DNA from: Ilex aquifolium
Lineage: Eukaryota; Streptophyta; Magnoliopsida; Aquifoliales; Aquifoliaceae
Direction of reading: 5' to 3'
Length of the DNA: 64,000 nucleotides
Assembly: GCA_951799425.1 (NCBI GenBank)
Contig: OX637394.1
Span: 18,161,001-18,225,000 of the forward strand
Position 1 is the stretch's first letter; each line of letters starts with the position of its first letter. The position numbers and the translations under genes are program-made. Shown here piece by piece: positions 63,150-64,000 of the stretch. The notes beneath the pieces were generated by a model. That model saw only the letters and a program-made list of their open reading frames with translations, was not told where the DNA came from and searched no databases.

Positions 63150-63450
63150 GTGTGTTTGATCGTGGGATCCTTTTTTAATGGCCTAACTTCTACTATTTAT
63201 AGAGATGGCTTTCAACCATCGACCCATATTTTCCAACCATTATTGTGATCATGGCCTTATCCCTTGAGATGCGGGGTTGTGCGCTGAACTGTCTCGAGCT
63301 GGCGGCTCATGATGCCACGTTTTCTCATCTCCTAGGATTCTAAGAGTCCTAATCTTCTAATCGTTCTGTCAATTGTAGACTCTCACAGAGCCCTTTATGA
63401 CCATCGGATTCCTTACGCATGTCACCCTCTAATCTTGCTAGTTTTGGGTG
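63150..63450 (-). repeat. Probable 5' LTR part of element F
   Basis: On the minus strand CTATAAATAG (63193-63202) is a TATA-like box pointing toward the gag of element F. The surrounding GC-richer DNA with TGATCATGGTT-like words fits an LTR. No second LTR was matched, so the assignment rests on position and orientation. Confidence 0.4.
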
Positions 63451-63454
63451 TAAA

Positions 63455-63765
63455 CAGACATCATAGAGTGACAAACTGTTTTCATGGCTTACCCACTACA
63501 TATTACAACAAACATTGGATTGCGTTCATAGAGAAACACCCTAATTGCATAGCTTGGCGACTACAAAGTACAAGAAACATTGACTTGTGTCCATAGAGAG
63601 ACACCATAGAGTGACAATTTGATTTCACTGCTTGTCCATTACATACAACACAGACAATGACTTTGTGTTCATAGAGAGACGCCATAGAGTGACAACCTAA
63701 TTTCATGGCTTGGCTACTATAAACTACAATAAACAATGGCTTGTGTTCATACAGAGACCAACTGA
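63455..63765. repeat. Minisatellite, unit about 80 bp, four copies
   Basis: The motif CATAGAGAGACACCATAGAGTGACAA, followed by TTTCATGGCTTG, then ACTACAAA.TACAA.AAACA and TGTGTTCATAG, recurs at about 63460, 63528, 63590, 63671 and 63748. Units are 62-81 bp with deletions. Short frames here are chance. Confidence 0.85.
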
Positions 63766-64000
63766 CACATTTTTCAACTCATTCCATTTGTCACAAAATC
63801 CACCCACAATTGTATCAAAGCTTGAACAAATAGAAAATCTAATAATGACGTCTTGTAATCATATCTGCATAAATGAATCATCATTTCCTCCACTGATACT
63901 CTGTGCATCAACAAAATCAACGAACATATTTTTAAAAAAATGTGGCAATTACATTAGCGAAACAGTGACACCAAACCATGACATAAATCCCAAAATTTAA
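63766..64000. other. Terminal stretch, nothing recognised
   Basis: A plus-strand frame runs open to the window edge (63710-64000) but starts inside the minisatellite and shows no recognisable motif. Nothing else seen. Confidence 0.4.

Larger units (their letters stand above)
52720..63450 (-). mobile_element. Tat/Ogre-like Ty3/gypsy element, minus strand, interrupted (element F)
   Basis: Reading leftward: an LTR-like 5' region (~63150-63450), gag pieces (57636-59880), protease (55472-55735), RT (53950-54640), RNase H, archaeal-type RNase H and integrase C-terminus (52720-53570). Dual RNase H places it in the Tat clade; the VLVDNAAAVNILP protease and gag style resemble Ogre-like members. It is split by an LTR-like insert (~56300-57640) and by a copia element (59954-62884 with GTAAG duplication). 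The integrase core is deleted and frames are broken throughout. Confidence 0.8.

Noticed and set aside
63710-64000. 96-codon frame open to the window edge
   Set aside because: Begins inside a minisatellite and shows no recognisable domain; may be chance.

Overview
The window looks like nuclear DNA of a flowering plant, probably a eudicot. It is AT-rich between genes, has plant TATA boxes, intronless berberine bridge enzyme-like (BBE-like) genes, and mostly nested plant transposons (Ty3/gypsy Tat clade, chromovirus, Ty1/copia Tork/Tnt1 type, LINE tails, hAT and PIF/Harbinger non-autonomous elements). I saw no rRNA, tRNA or CRISPR array. The only host protein gene that reads as intact is one BBE-like FAD oxidase at 20568-22301 on the minus strand.

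Layout. 0-5 kb: two satellite-like repeats, a C-terminal BBE-like pseudogene (1205-1790) and a minus-strand Tat-type retroelement ruin. 5-11 kb: AT-rich DNA, a full-length BBE-like gene broken by one missing base (7778-9423), and a 0.7 kb upstream segment present on both sides of it. The downstream copy is split by a poly(A)-tailed RNase H fragment. 11-18.6 kb: a decayed plus-strand Tat element with dual RNase H and an antisense coiled-coil reading frame. 18.6-31 kb: foldback and TTA-flanked non-autonomous DNA transposons, the intact BBE-like gene, and two long GGT-rich arrays. One TTA-flanked element (29895-31082) appears to carry a captured host gene fragment.

31.3-37.1 kb: a hAT-type element with an 8-bp target duplication is split by a minus-strand LTR element that encodes only Gag. 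37.5-42.7 kb: a structurally complete Ty1/copia element with LTRs that look identical and one open 1346-residue polyprotein. It is the youngest insertion here. 43-51 kb: AT-rich DNA with a 485-bp tandem duplication, a rearranged chromovirus and two LINE RNase H tails. 51-63.5 kb: a minus-strand Tat/Ogre-like ruin interrupted by an LTR-like insert and by a deleted copia element (59954-62884). That copia element seems to hold an antisense fragment of a plant cyclin T gene. A minisatellite of about 80 bp closes the window.

How it fits together: the BBE-like copies are a small locally duplicated family of secreted, bicovalently flavinylated oxidases. Repeated transposon insertion has broken the family up. 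The most notable observations are the gag-only element nested in hAT, the intact copia, two apparent gene captures by transposons, and the in-frame C-terminal duplication in the intact BBE-like protein.
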